Source: Acetivibrio cellulolyticus CD2 (GTDB taxonomy: Bacteria; Bacillota; Clostridia; Acetivibrionales; Acetivibrionaceae). Taken from it: a DNA stretch of 64,000 nt. Shown here piece by piece: positions 26,001 through 33,033 of the stretch (the first letter of the stretch is position 1; every line of letters begins with the position of its first letter). The notes under the pieces were generated by a model that searched no databases, had not been told where the DNA came from, and worked only from the letters and a program-made list of their open reading frames with translations. Position numbers and translations under genes: made by a program. The stretch covers positions 337,964 through 401,963 of the forward strand of contig NZ_JH556653.1 in the NCBI RefSeq assembly GCF_000179595.2. Direction: 5' to 3'.

Positions 26001-28933
26001 TCTACCAGATTTATAGTATCATTACTTCTTTTTTTAGAGAAAATTTGAATGTTAAAAATATATCTCTTTGCGTTTTCGTAATAGAAATCACAACCGAGGG
26101 ATATATTCATTTTTGCACTTACCACAAAGCTCACCTTTACGCCGCAAACCAATATATGAAACGGATCAACAGAGCTTTCCTGTGAAAAAATTTCTTTCTC
26201 AAATAAGTCGATCCAATCACTGTCATTTTCAAGCATTTTGCTGTACTTATCCGCCAATGTACCTGCCACAGTGTCTATACCGTCGCCAACGTACTCATCT
26301 TTTTTATCCATAAGCTCTTTTATTTGTTTACCTATGTCTTGAACCTTGCTTTCATCATCCCAGTCCCATTCTGCATCCTTTTCAAATGTACCAATAGTAG
26401 CATTTACTCTAATACCCGTATAAGTATAGGCATCGATATTTGCATTTAAGCGATAGTCTGCAATATAAGGAAAAATCCACTTCCATTTCCAAATCGCTCC
26501 ACCACTGACACCAATCTTGACACGTACTTCTTGCTCAAATGTACCTGATACATGGATAACAATCTCATTATCTTCCCCTGCATCAATAACTATATCACAG
26601 CCAACTTCAAGAGCACAGCGCACACCGGACAACCCTGCAAAGTGTTCCAATTTCGTGCCAAGTCTGGCATTAATGGTCTTGTTTTTTACTTCTACTTTAC
26701 TGCCTGCCATAAGTATGACCTGATCCTCTGAAACCGGCTTTTCATCAGAAATCGAAACATTATAGCTTTTGAGGTCAAAATCGCTGTCTAGATTCTTGAA
26801 GCTGTCGGTATCTAATGCCATAGCGGCTAAATATCCAGAGGCCTGGTCCATAAATCCGCTTGCCACCGCCTGCTGCTCAATTTGTGCTTCAAGTGCTGGT
26901 ACATCAGCATTTGCTAATAGTTTCTCTCCCTCCACGTATTTTTGGTTGTAGAGATCCATAGCGGCTGTAACTTCGTCTTCTTTGGCATCTGTATAAGCAA
27001 TTATATAGTTATCCCCGGAAGCAGTGACGTCTGTAATTTTACCATACCCGGCATTTGTTGACGATTCATCACCAAGGGTTCCCGTATAGAAAGAAATAAA
27101 GTCACCTACATCCGTAGTAGTATTAGCATTAAGACCCATTTGCGAATATTTTATGTCACTATAGTTCATAATGCTTTTATCAACAGTAATGGAATTATTC
27201 TTAGTATCTCCGTCGATATCTGCAATATTGCTAACCGGTAGGATATCCGGCGTAAACAGAACCTCCTTGGAGTCTGCATTTTCATATGTATATGTATTAT
27301 CGCTAATTGCGGTAATAGTAACATATGCAACCGTTCCAGCATCTGTTTCTCCTGTATTCAGGTTACGCTGATCCGGTCTTATACCCTCATAAATAACAAC
27401 AGTTGAACCAACTTCGATTCCATTTCCACTATATGAAAACGTGCCACTATTTAGATCCACCGTACTCAAATCAGTACCACTATTATTCACACTAGCAAGT
27501 GGAACCGAAAGTACTGAGACACTCTCTCCATTTTGTGTCATATTACTTACATCTGATGCTGGAATATAAACCAATCCGCTGTTTAGACCTAAATTCATAA
27601 CAGTCTGTTTTGCAATGGTAAAAGTATAGATTGTAGTAGATTTGTCTTCACCTGTAAAGGAAAGGTTTTGGTCCTTGAGTGTTAGTTTATAGCTAGCTCC
27701 TTCCTCGAAGGCGCCTCCTTGTGCCGAAACGGTAAAGTTTCCTCCAGATCCTGTTACTGCAATGCCTGCAAAATCAGGATTTGTTGGTGATTCAAAGGTA
27801 ATGGCTGCTTTAATCTGTTCTGCAGTCATATTGCCTGTGGCATCGTCTACTCCAATAGTGAAGTTCTTCACCTGATCCAGTTTACTGATCGATGGAATGC
27901 TTTGAGTTTCATTAATGCTGCCAGCAGCATATTTAGCATACAATGTCATATCTGATGTCAGAGTATCACTGTCACTGATTAGTTCTGAAAAATTACTGTC
28001 TTTATACCAACCTAAGAATATGTAGTTCATCTTATATGGAGTTGGAAGATTATTCAGTGTAGTTCCTTTTGTTAGAGTCTGGCTATTAATCTGATTTCCG
28101 CCATTTGTGTCGAAAGTAAGGTTATATGTAATCGAGGAGCTTTTCCCAGTTTGTACTGTTTTTGATGGAGTTGGGGTTTGGATTGGAGTTGGTGTTGAGG
28201 TTTTAATTGGGGTTAAAGTGGGTTGATTATTGATTTTCCAAACCTTCACTGTTTCACTGGTATGCTTACTGAAACTTGCTGCCTCAGCACGAGTTGCATT
28301 GGATTCAGGATTGAAATTTCCCTCATCATCTCCTTTAAGGAGTCCTGCATTCCAAAGCTTTAATACCGCATCAAGCGCCCAAGGAGAAATAGTGGATATA
28401 TCTTTTGGCTGAGATGTTATCTTGGTGTCTGTTTGGTAAGTTATTTTATAACTTTCAAAATAACTTACTGTCAGTGTAGCCATCTGCTCCCTTGTTATAG
28501 TTTGGTCGGGTGAAAAACTGCCATTGCCAGTTCCGGCTGTGATACCTCTATCCGCCGCCCATGCCACATAAGGAGCATACCACTTATCCATCGTCACATC
28601 TGAAAATGCTGAAGTTTTGTATTTACTTGTATCAACCCCTGCAATTCGTCCTAATACAGTAACATACATGGCACGAGTCATTGTACCCTCTGGTGAAAAG
28701 GTATTGGTACTGGTACCACTGAATATGTCACTTCGCTTAGCATACATAACTGCATCATAGAACCAATCTGTTTTACTCACATCCGTAAATGGATTTTGAG
28801 TTTCCTGCTGTAAAGACGATACAGACTCATCATCACTTGTTGTAGCGGCAAATAAACTCATTGGTAGCATGGATACCGCCATACAGAGTATAAGTACTAA
28901 ACTTATAACCCGCCTTAAAATTTTCTCTGTCAT
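23087..28933 (-). CDS. Large SLH-anchored repeat protein (1,948 aa)
   Basis: Signal peptide 1-29 (SMLPMSLFAATT) behind CAGGAGGG. Three SLH domains come first, about 45-238 (first FTDVSKTDWFYDAVMYA), then a Thr/Pro linker, an InlB-B-type repeat about 268-333 (LTFDTNGGNQ ... FLGWYKD), an Ig-like segment about 340-440, and a long unrecognised middle. The middle includes a charged helical patch and an aromatic beta-rich region near 980-1110. Residues about 1200-1270 are another InlB-B repeat, followed by three tandem ~130-residue units pairing a VEHYQQN module with an InlB-B module. The C-terminal ~190 residues are unrecognised. No catalytic motif was seen. It probably serves adhesion or surface-layer structure; the SLH subtilisin is the next gene. 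Confidence 0.85.
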   Translation of the reverse strand: MTEKILRRVISLVLILCMAVSMLPMSLFAATTSDDESVSSLQQETQNPFTDVSKTDWFYDAVMYAKRSDIFSGTSTNTFSPEGTMTRAMYVTVLGRIAGVDTSKYKTSAFSDVTMDKWYAPYVAWAADRGITAGTGNGSFSPDQTITREQMATLTVSYFESYKITYQTDTKITSQPKDISTISPWALDAVLKLWNAGLLKGDDEGNFNPESNATRAEAASFSKHTSETVKVWKINNQPTLTPIKTSTPTPIQTPTPSKTVQTGKSSSITYNLTFDTNGGNQINSQTLTKGTTLNNLPTPYKMNYIFLGWYKDSNFSELISDSDTLTSDMTLYAKYAAGSINETQSIPSISKLDQVKNFTIGVDDATGNMTAEQIKAAITFESPTNPDFAGIAVTGSGGNFTVSAQGGAFEEGASYKLTLKDQNLSFTGEDKSTTIYTFTIAKQTVMNLGLNSGLVYIPASDVSNMTQNGESVSVLSVPLASVNNSGTDLSTVDLNSGTFSYSGNGIEVGSTVVIYEGIRPDQRNLNTGETDAGTVAYVTITAISDNTYTYENADSKEVLFTPDILPVSNIADIDGDTKNNSITVDKSIMNYSDIKYSQMGLNANTTTDVGDFISFYTGTLGDESSTNAGYGKITDVTASGDNYIIAYTDAKEDEVTAAMDLYNQKYVEGEKLLANADVPALEAQIEQQAVASGFMDQASGYLAAMALDTDSFKNLDSDFDLKSYNVSISDEKPVSEDQVILMAGSKVEVKNKTINARLGTKLEHFAGLSGVRCALEVGCDIVIDAGEDNEIVIHVSGTFEQEVRVKIGVSGGAIWKWKWIFPYIADYRLNANIDAYTYTGIRVNATIGTFEKDAEWDWDDESKVQDIGKQIKELMDKKDEYVGDGIDTVAGTLADKYSKMLENDSDWIDLFEKEIFSQESSVDPFHILVCGVKVSFVVSAKMNISLGCDFYYENAKRYIFNIQIFSKKRSNDTINLVEEKYQFTFYVMGTLGLRAGIRLEVCAGLFSLKLDSIGFVAEVGAYVQLWGYFYYELTYTASTGKTSKYSGALYLEFGVYLEISFKAQLFNGTFEYNPTLYENQWPLLFAGSQQNVYDFSYSGDDTPKVSMAKKTTSYVLPDNTFNMSYMDMKTGETDQKTYDDSKDFTIEMTNGDFKYDPANNTVTVTPGSKITEDGEMIVTWKGAPLAFTSTPISRKILLHWDNLKSAYSISFNTSGGSAVGAISLPYNTAIKAPSNPQKMGYVFGGWYKDQNCTQAYTVPAKMPAEDSILYAKWTQATNTKYTVEHYQQNLNNDLYTLIDTDSLTGTTDANVSPARKTYKGFTAPTAQSITIKADGSAVLKYYYTRNSYTLTFNANGGVGGNTAQVKYSASIAAPIVTKAGYTLNGWSPAVDSTMQAQNTTYTAQWTASSAIAYKVEHYKQNINDNNYTLAETESLSGTAGAIGIATAKSYTGFAYDSNVSGTVKSGTIAGDGSLVLKLYYTRNSYTLTFDANGGTGGSSTQVKYGASIAAPNVTKAGYTLTGWSPAVDSIMPAVGTTYTAQWTADTGTAYKVKHYQQNVADNNYTLYETQDLKGATDANVTPDVNNYAGFTTPSTQTVNIKADGSTVVNYYYTRNSYTLKFDANGGNGGVQVSIKYGASITAPVVTKPGYSFSGWDIAVAGIMPAADTTYKAQWAIVNYKISFNKNADDATGSMADQSFSGSAAQNLTANGYTRTSYTFTGWNTFLDGSGTKYENKASVSSLTTVDSSTVILYAQWKPSLSSGIFNSQYSAKYQVFDFIVSGTKINGNAYDSSFGTAGASSGHQFSDAMLAGRYFVIRKTGDATNPIALYMYEADGNPVVQGTSANLYPSSLIGSDNNVNLTASCKTSLSGMYGANWAKGLVAVGNISSLWDEGFQFNSANGFGYFISGTTAYSTTGAITLHNQISNPTISQIEAVNDFEVGPLTAPN
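23910..25110 (-). repeat. Three tandem ~400-bp coding repeats
   Basis: Units start near 25105, 24715 and 24306. Each encodes a VEHYQQN/VEHYKQN/VKHYQQN module, a YYTRNSYTL junction and an FDANGG...GW InlB-B module ending YTAQW. DNA similarity between units is still visible, for example in the segments encoding YYTRNSYTL, so duplication is recent enough for recombination to change copy number. Confidence 0.8.
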
Positions 28934-29043
28934 ATACCTTCCCTCCTGTAATATGGGTTTGTAGGTAATTCATTGCAGCTATTTCAATATTTCATACATA
29001 ACTTCATTCCATTAACAGCTTTTTCTTTAATATTAAAACAGTA

Positions 29044-29101
29044 ACCCTAAATGAACCCTAAATGAAAAATGCCCTAAAGGAATAATTTCTCATTTAGGGC
29101 A
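29044..29101. promoter_or_regulatory. Cluster of CCCTAAATGA repeats with a hairpin
   Basis: ACCCTAAATGA occurs twice in tandem (29044-29054, 29055-29065), then a variant GCCCTAAAGGA (29071) and an inverted copy TCATTTAGGGC (29090-29100). The last two form a 9-bp hairpin TGCCCTAAA/TTTAGGGCA which, read leftward, is followed by ATTTTTC. It lies 111-168 bases upstream of the SLH repeat-protein start and may be an operator array or a leader attenuator. The rest of 28934-29409 shows only AT-rich promoter-like sequence. Confidence 0.5.
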
Positions 29102-29381
29102 CTTCTCTCAAAGGCTTAAATTTTGCCAGCTTTATAGTTTTTTAATAGACATGTAAAATTTCACAGAAAAAATTTTTTAACTTTTTAAACCAACTACTCT
29201 TTTCTTAGATGTGACTATTCTGTAACTTTCTGTAATTCTATTCTGGTATATATGATAAATGCCAAGTATCCAAAAACATTAAATATGAGGAAAACAAATA
29301 TCCAACCCGGTTTTAGTCTTTTTTGATGAATGCTCTCCAAGCGTTTCACAAAGCAATTGTTCACTCATTATTATGTAACCT

Positions 29382-29402
29382 CATATCTTATATCAAGATA
29401 TG
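29382..29402 (+). other. Small AT-rich hairpin before the YVTN-repeat gene
   Basis: CATATCTT / AAGATATG with a 5-base loop, followed by TTTTT and then AGG-GTG-ATG. It resembles a weak intrinsic terminator placed against the start codon and would hinder the ribosome site of the following gene. Confidence 0.4.
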
Positions 29403-29409
29403 TTTTTAG

Positions 29410-30231
29410 GTGATGAATATCATATCTACTTTGGCTTATGTTTCAAACGCAAATAAAGTATCCGTTATAGATACAGGCACAAACACAGTTATTGATACTG
29501 TCGTTGCTGATGCCTACCCTACAGGCATTGCAATAACGCCAAATGGTAACTTTGTTTATGTAATAAACAATGTTACTAACGATGTTACTGTAATCAATAC
29601 ATGTGATAATACTATCATAGCTAATGTACGTGTTGGCGAATTTCCAATCGCTGTAGCAATCACACCAAATGGAAAATTCGCTTACGTTGCCAACACTTTT
29701 TCTAATACCGTATCTGTAATAAATACTATTACACTCGAAATTGTCGCTACCATTCGTGTTGGTAATTTCCCAGAAGGTGTAGAAATCTCCTGCGATATTA
29801 ATAATGCAACCAGTGGATGTATCGAATCAAGCAATTTATCTTGCAATTGTAAGATATGTTGTACAGTAAAAGTAGCAGGAGTTGTTAAAGCAAAGAAATT
29901 GGTACAAATTGAAGTACCAGTTTTAAGAAACTGTGAATCAAAACAATGTTGTCCTTACGAAGGGATACCAGTTGCACCTGGTAAAAGTTATCCTCTACCA
30001 ATTGAACCTTCTGAAGTAAGTAAGATTAAGTTTGCTGCAAGGACTAACCCTGGTATGACTTCTCGATTTACAGCATTTCTTAATGTTATACCATATACTT
30101 TCACAACTGTAACCGAGGAATTAAAACCATTTGAAATAAATCTACCAGGCAACCCATATCCAATTGAAAATATATCACTTAAAAATTTAGGGAAATCAAC
30201 TATCTATGTTTACAAATTAACTACTGAATAG
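29410..30231 (+). CDS. YVTN-repeat protein with Cys-rich middle
   Basis: 273 residues from GTG 29410 (or ATG 29413); the ribosome site is poor (TTTTTAGG). No signal peptide. Residues 8-125 hold three YVTN-type beta-propeller repeats (AYVSNANKVSVIDTGTNTVI, FVYVINNVTNDVTVINT, FAYVANTFSNTVSVINT). Three blades cannot close a propeller, so the gene is either truncated or the protein oligomerises. A Cys-rich stretch follows at about 130-190 (SCNCKICC, NCESKQCCPY), then a beta-type C-terminal region. The repeats are associated with surface or spore-coat proteins in Firmicutes; function here is unknown. No co-directional neighbour. Confidence 0.65.
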   Translation: MMNIISTLAYVSNANKVSVIDTGTNTVIDTVVADAYPTGIAITPNGNFVYVINNVTNDVTVINTCDNTIIANVRVGEFPIAVAITPNGKFAYVANTFSNTVSVINTITLEIVATIRVGNFPEGVEISCDINNATSGCIESSNLSCNCKICCTVKVAGVVKAKKLVQIEVPVLRNCESKQCCPYEGIPVAPGKSYPLPIEPSEVSKIKFAARTNPGMTSRFTAFLNVIPYTFTTVTEELKPFEINLPGNPYPIENISLKNLGKSTIYVYKLTTE

Positions 30232-30244
30232 TTTTCCTGCTCCT

Positions 30245-30667
30245 TCATTTACTGATAAAGACTAGTCCAATCAGACAGATAGTGATACCAACAACTTTCG
30301 TCCAAGTGATTACTTCATGATAAAGAAAATAACCGACGAAAATAAGAGCTATTGCAAGGATTGAACTATAAAGCAATTGACCTGAGTTAATATTCCAGCC
30401 GGCTTTATACATGTATATACTGCCGGCTTCCAAACCAACAATGGCTATTCCAAGCACAAAAGCCGTCCAGTTAAGGTGATTATATTCCCGAAGCAAATTC
30501 CCGTCTCTATTAAGAACAAAATACATAACTCCTGATGTAATTGCTCCAATAATGTAAGTTATTGTCAAGGAAGCGAGTGGATTAATAGAATCCGGTGTCT
30601 GCTTGGAACATATATTATAAAAAATATTTGAAATCACAATCAATGCTATCGGCCAGTATATATTCAT
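30245..30667 (-). CDS. Small EamA/DMT-like membrane protein
   Basis: 140 residues from ATG 30667, chosen because AAAGGGAGG lies eight bases upstream; an ATG 33 bases earlier lacks a site. Four to five hydrophobic helices (IYWPIALIVISNIFYNI, SLTITYIIGAITSGVMYFVL, WTAFVLGIAIVGLEAGSIYM, LLYSSILAIALIFVGYFLYH, VVGITICLIGLVFIS). The C-terminal half has the pattern of half an EamA drug/metabolite transporter. It would act as a dimer in the membrane; substrate unknown. Confidence 0.65.
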   Translation of the reverse strand: MNIYWPIALIVISNIFYNICSKQTPDSINPLASLTITYIIGAITSGVMYFVLNRDGNLLREYNHLNWTAFVLGIAIVGLEAGSIYMYKAGWNINSGQLLYSSILAIALIFVGYFLYHEVITWTKVVGITICLIGLVFISK

Positions 30668-30779
30668 TGTTTTCCTCCCTTTAGTGAGTCCAGCTAACAA
30701 ATTCTGATGGTTCAGTTTTGCATCATATACAATGTTTTCTGATTCATATTAATTTCATACATAGTATGACCTAATTGTA

Positions 30780-30816
30780 AATAAAAACCGTATGCAAGAT
30801 TAGCCTCGCATACGGT
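30780..30816 (-). terminator. Rho-independent terminator after trmO
   Basis: ACCGTATGC (30787-30795) pairs perfectly with GCATACGGT (30808-30816); read leftward it is followed by TTTTTATTT. It lies about 130 bases after the TrmO stop codon. Confidence 0.8.
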
Positions 30817-30943
30817 AGGTACTCATCCGATGAATTCTTTTTACAGATTGTATTGTAGCAAATTTCTATGTGGAGAGTCAAGCTAAAATAATCAACATTC
30901 AAATCCGAAATGCCCTTTTCATCCAAATCGTTATCTCCCTAAA

Positions 30944-31399
30944 TCAAAAATAATTCTTCATCAGAACATCAACCCATTCCGGCGTTTTTGCTTCCTGCTT
31001 CATGTCATAAACCGGATAATAAGGCTTGATATCTAAGACAGGCGTACCGTCAATTGCATCAAGACCCTTGACCCTTAAAATATTATCCTGAACCGAGACT
31101 ATTTGTACTGATGTAATTCCTATTGGGTTTGGCCTGTGTTTTGCTCTTTGAGAGAATATTCCTTCAATTGGCATATCGTCACGTCCTTGTGGCCTTCTTT
31201 GAAGATCTGTTTCTATACAAAATGAAGACTTATGCATGAAATAAACTATTATAGCATGCGAAAATTCCTCCAGTCCTTTCAATCCCGCGGCAAATTCACT
31301 ATCAACAATTATTTCCGATTTAACCTCACCCCAGTTATTATCAACACCTTCTATAACCGGAGATTTTACAATACCTATTGATTCTAATTTCAGTTCCAT
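30944..31399 (-). CDS. trmO: tRNA (t6A37) N6-methyltransferase, TrmO/YaeB (TsaA-like)
   Basis: 151 residues from ATG 31399 with GGAGGG upstream. It matches the TsaA/YaeB (UPF0066) family throughout: start ELKLESIGIVKSP, FSHAIIVYFMHKS, the signature KHRPNPIGITSV, and LDAIDGTPVLDIKPYYP. The E. coli member methylates the t6A base at position 37 of threonine tRNA using S-adenosylmethionine. The length is at the short end, as expected for the catalytic beta-barrel domain without the C-terminal extension. The frame remains open upstream into the dead methyltransferase gene but that part is not TrmO. Confidence 0.85.
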   Translation of the reverse strand: MELKLESIGIVKSPVIEGVDNNWGEVKSEIIVDSEFAAGLKGLEEFSHAIIVYFMHKSSFCIETDLQRRPQGRDDMPIEGIFSQRAKHRPNPIGITSVQIVSVQDNILRVKGLDAIDGTPVLDIKPYYPVYDMKQEAKTPEWVDVLMKNYF

Positions 31400-31448
31400 A
31401 TGTTTCCCTCCATTATCCAAAAAGTAAGGTTTTCGGCGTCCATTTGCT

Positions 31449-31664
31449 TTACCTGAATATTTGAACACCCTTTTTTGTAAGTGCTTTATGAGTCTCTGCA
31501 ATCATATTAGCAGAAAAATCTATTCCAATAACCTTACCTGCTTCTCCTACTCTTTCCGAGGCAGGAAATAATGATGCACCTTTTCGGCAAACAATATCCA
31601 GAAGTTCAAAATAGCCTGCCCTCGGAATTTTGCCTGAGTAACTATGATATAGTGTTTCTGCATA
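31449..31664 (-). pseudogene. Fragment of a class I SAM-dependent methyltransferase
   Basis: About 71 codons read leftward to TAA at 31449. The peptide has FELLDIVCRKGASLFPASE followed by VGEAGKVIGIDFSANM, recognisable as motifs I and II of a UbiE-like methyltransferase, except that the glycine-rich LDVGCGxG loop is changed to LDIVCRKG. Upstream helices and everything after motif II are gone and no start codon is evident. It is a remnant overlapped by the open frame upstream of trmO. Confidence 0.6.
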
Positions 31665-31666
31665 TG

Positions 31667-31708
31667 AAAAATCCCACTTAAGCTACTCAAAAATTAAGTG
31701 AGATTTTT
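31667..31708 (-). terminator. Rho-independent terminator (possibly both directions)
   Basis: AAATCCCACTTAA pairs with TTAAGTGAGATTT (one mismatch) around a short loop, with A/T runs on both sides. Read leftward it closes the stalk-domain gene 31724-32461 and is followed by ATTTTTCAT. Confidence 0.75.
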
Positions 31709-31723
31709 ATATGAATTATGAAC

Positions 31724-32461
31724 TTATTTATACAAACCTACATCTACCAAACCATAATGAACTATATCAAAGGTCTGCCCAGCTTCATTATTTAGTTCTA
31801 CTCTTAGTTTTTCAACACTGGTAATATCTACATCAAAATCAATAGGAAGTACTCCACCTTTCATTACTGCTGATGTATATAAAAGCTTGTTATCACCGTA
31901 TAGCTTTAAATATCCGTTAGTTTGTGAAGATCGTGTATCATATGAAAGAATAAATTTACCCTTTATTTTTGAGTACTTTTTGTTTATCAAATAATCTGTA
32001 TAGATCGAACCTGTTCCAATAATTCTGGTATCTGATGCTCTGCTACAGAAGTTGCCTGTAGAATCCTTAAAGCTGTCTTCATCACATACTTCCCATGAGC
32101 AAGAATCATTTGTGTAAGAATTAAAATAGTCAACATCATTAAGCCAAACCATGGATTCATCAGTAACTTGGGGCTCACCTATGTAAATACTTTTGGTCTT
32201 TCCGTCCCACTTAACTTCCTTGCCTAATGCTTCAGAAACCGCCCTTACAGGTAAATATGTAGTTCCATCGCAAATAAAAGGCTCTACGCTCTTTCCGTTC
32301 CCATCTTTAGGACTAATCAACTTATCGTTAACATAAATTTTTATATTATCGTAACTAACCTGAATTGTTTTTAAAACTGATGAAGCATATGAAGTAGTAC
32401 AGAATATTGCAAAAGTAGCTAAACAAAAGCATACAACTTTTGAGTATTTCCTAAATATCAT
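31724..32461 (-). CDS. Secreted stalk-domain protein with NPCBM-like C-terminus
   Basis: 245 residues from ATG 32461, selected for its GGAGGGGG site and following signal peptide (MIFRKYSKVVCFCLATFAIF...SYASS). Residues about 35-90 are the copper-amine-oxidase-N-like domain (ICDGTTYLPVRAVSEALGKEV, KSIYIGEP), followed by about 140 residues of beta-sandwich type similar to NPCBM-associated modules (FILSYDTRSS, LYGDNKLLYTSAVMKGG, LRVELNNEAGQTFDIVHYGLVD) that may bind cell-wall or plant glycans. Same design as the gene at 2704-3414. Nothing in the sequence links it to an operon. Confidence 0.75.
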   Translation of the reverse strand: MIFRKYSKVVCFCLATFAIFCTTSYASSVLKTIQVSYDNIKIYVNDKLISPKDGNGKSVEPFICDGTTYLPVRAVSEALGKEVKWDGKTKSIYIGEPQVTDESMVWLNDVDYFNSYTNDSCSWEVCDEDSFKDSTGNFCSRASDTRIIGTGSIYTDYLINKKYSKIKGKFILSYDTRSSQTNGYLKLYGDNKLLYTSAVMKGGVLPIDFDVDITSVEKLRVELNNEAGQTFDIVHYGLVDVGLYK

Positions 32462-32920
32462 AATTTGAAATCCCCCTCCGACAATTTTTTTAATTTTACT
32501 GGTGAATTTTATCATAAACTATTTATTTTTTCAATGTTATAAATTGCACTAAACAATAATAAGTTCTTAAAAGATGTGAATGCTAAAATATATTAACATT
32601 TAGCGATAAATAAGTCTTGACATTTTTCTATCGATTATTGTAAATTCACACCAACTAAACTAATGCCTTCAGTTCTTGAAACATGCCAGTAATTCAATGC
32701 TTACCAATGTTTTAGTATATGGTAAGAGTGGACAGCTACTTTTGCCCATAAAAGCAACATTTGACGCTTTCTAAAATAATTTTGTTTCATTATCAAATAA
32801 CGACAATGGCAACATTTCATAAATATGCCTTAAATTCCGGTATAATTTCACCTCAATAAACATTGAATTCTCTGTGTTGCTAAAGCGCCCTTTTTGTAAA
32901 TCAAGCTAAATTGTAATCCG
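32462..32920. other. Intergenic region without recognised gene
   Basis: AT-rich divergent region between the stalk-domain gene and the Cys/His-tail operon. It holds a small hairpin GCTAAA/TTTAGC near 32581-32605 and an isolated TTGACA near 32617 on the plus strand without a convincing -10. No open frame with coding character was seen. Confidence 0.5.
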
Positions 32921-32949
32921 TTGACATAGAATTTAATAACTTCTATACT
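32921..32949 (+). promoter_or_regulatory. Near-consensus promoter of the Cys/His-tail operon
   Basis: TTGACA (32921-32926), 17 bases, TATACT (32944-32949). The start codon of the first gene is at 33034, giving a leader of about 78 bases. Confidence 0.75.
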
Positions 32950-33033
32950 TATAATTGAAAATGCATAGATGTACTTGTATGGAAATTTCAAAAATACGCA
33001 TGTTATGCATGCGAAAAATTAAAAGGTGACCGT

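Noticed and set aside
29205-29220. Fourth copy of the kinase/regulator element (TTCTTAGATGTGACT)
   Set aside because: Two bases shorter in the core and without a -10 box at the right distance; probably chance.
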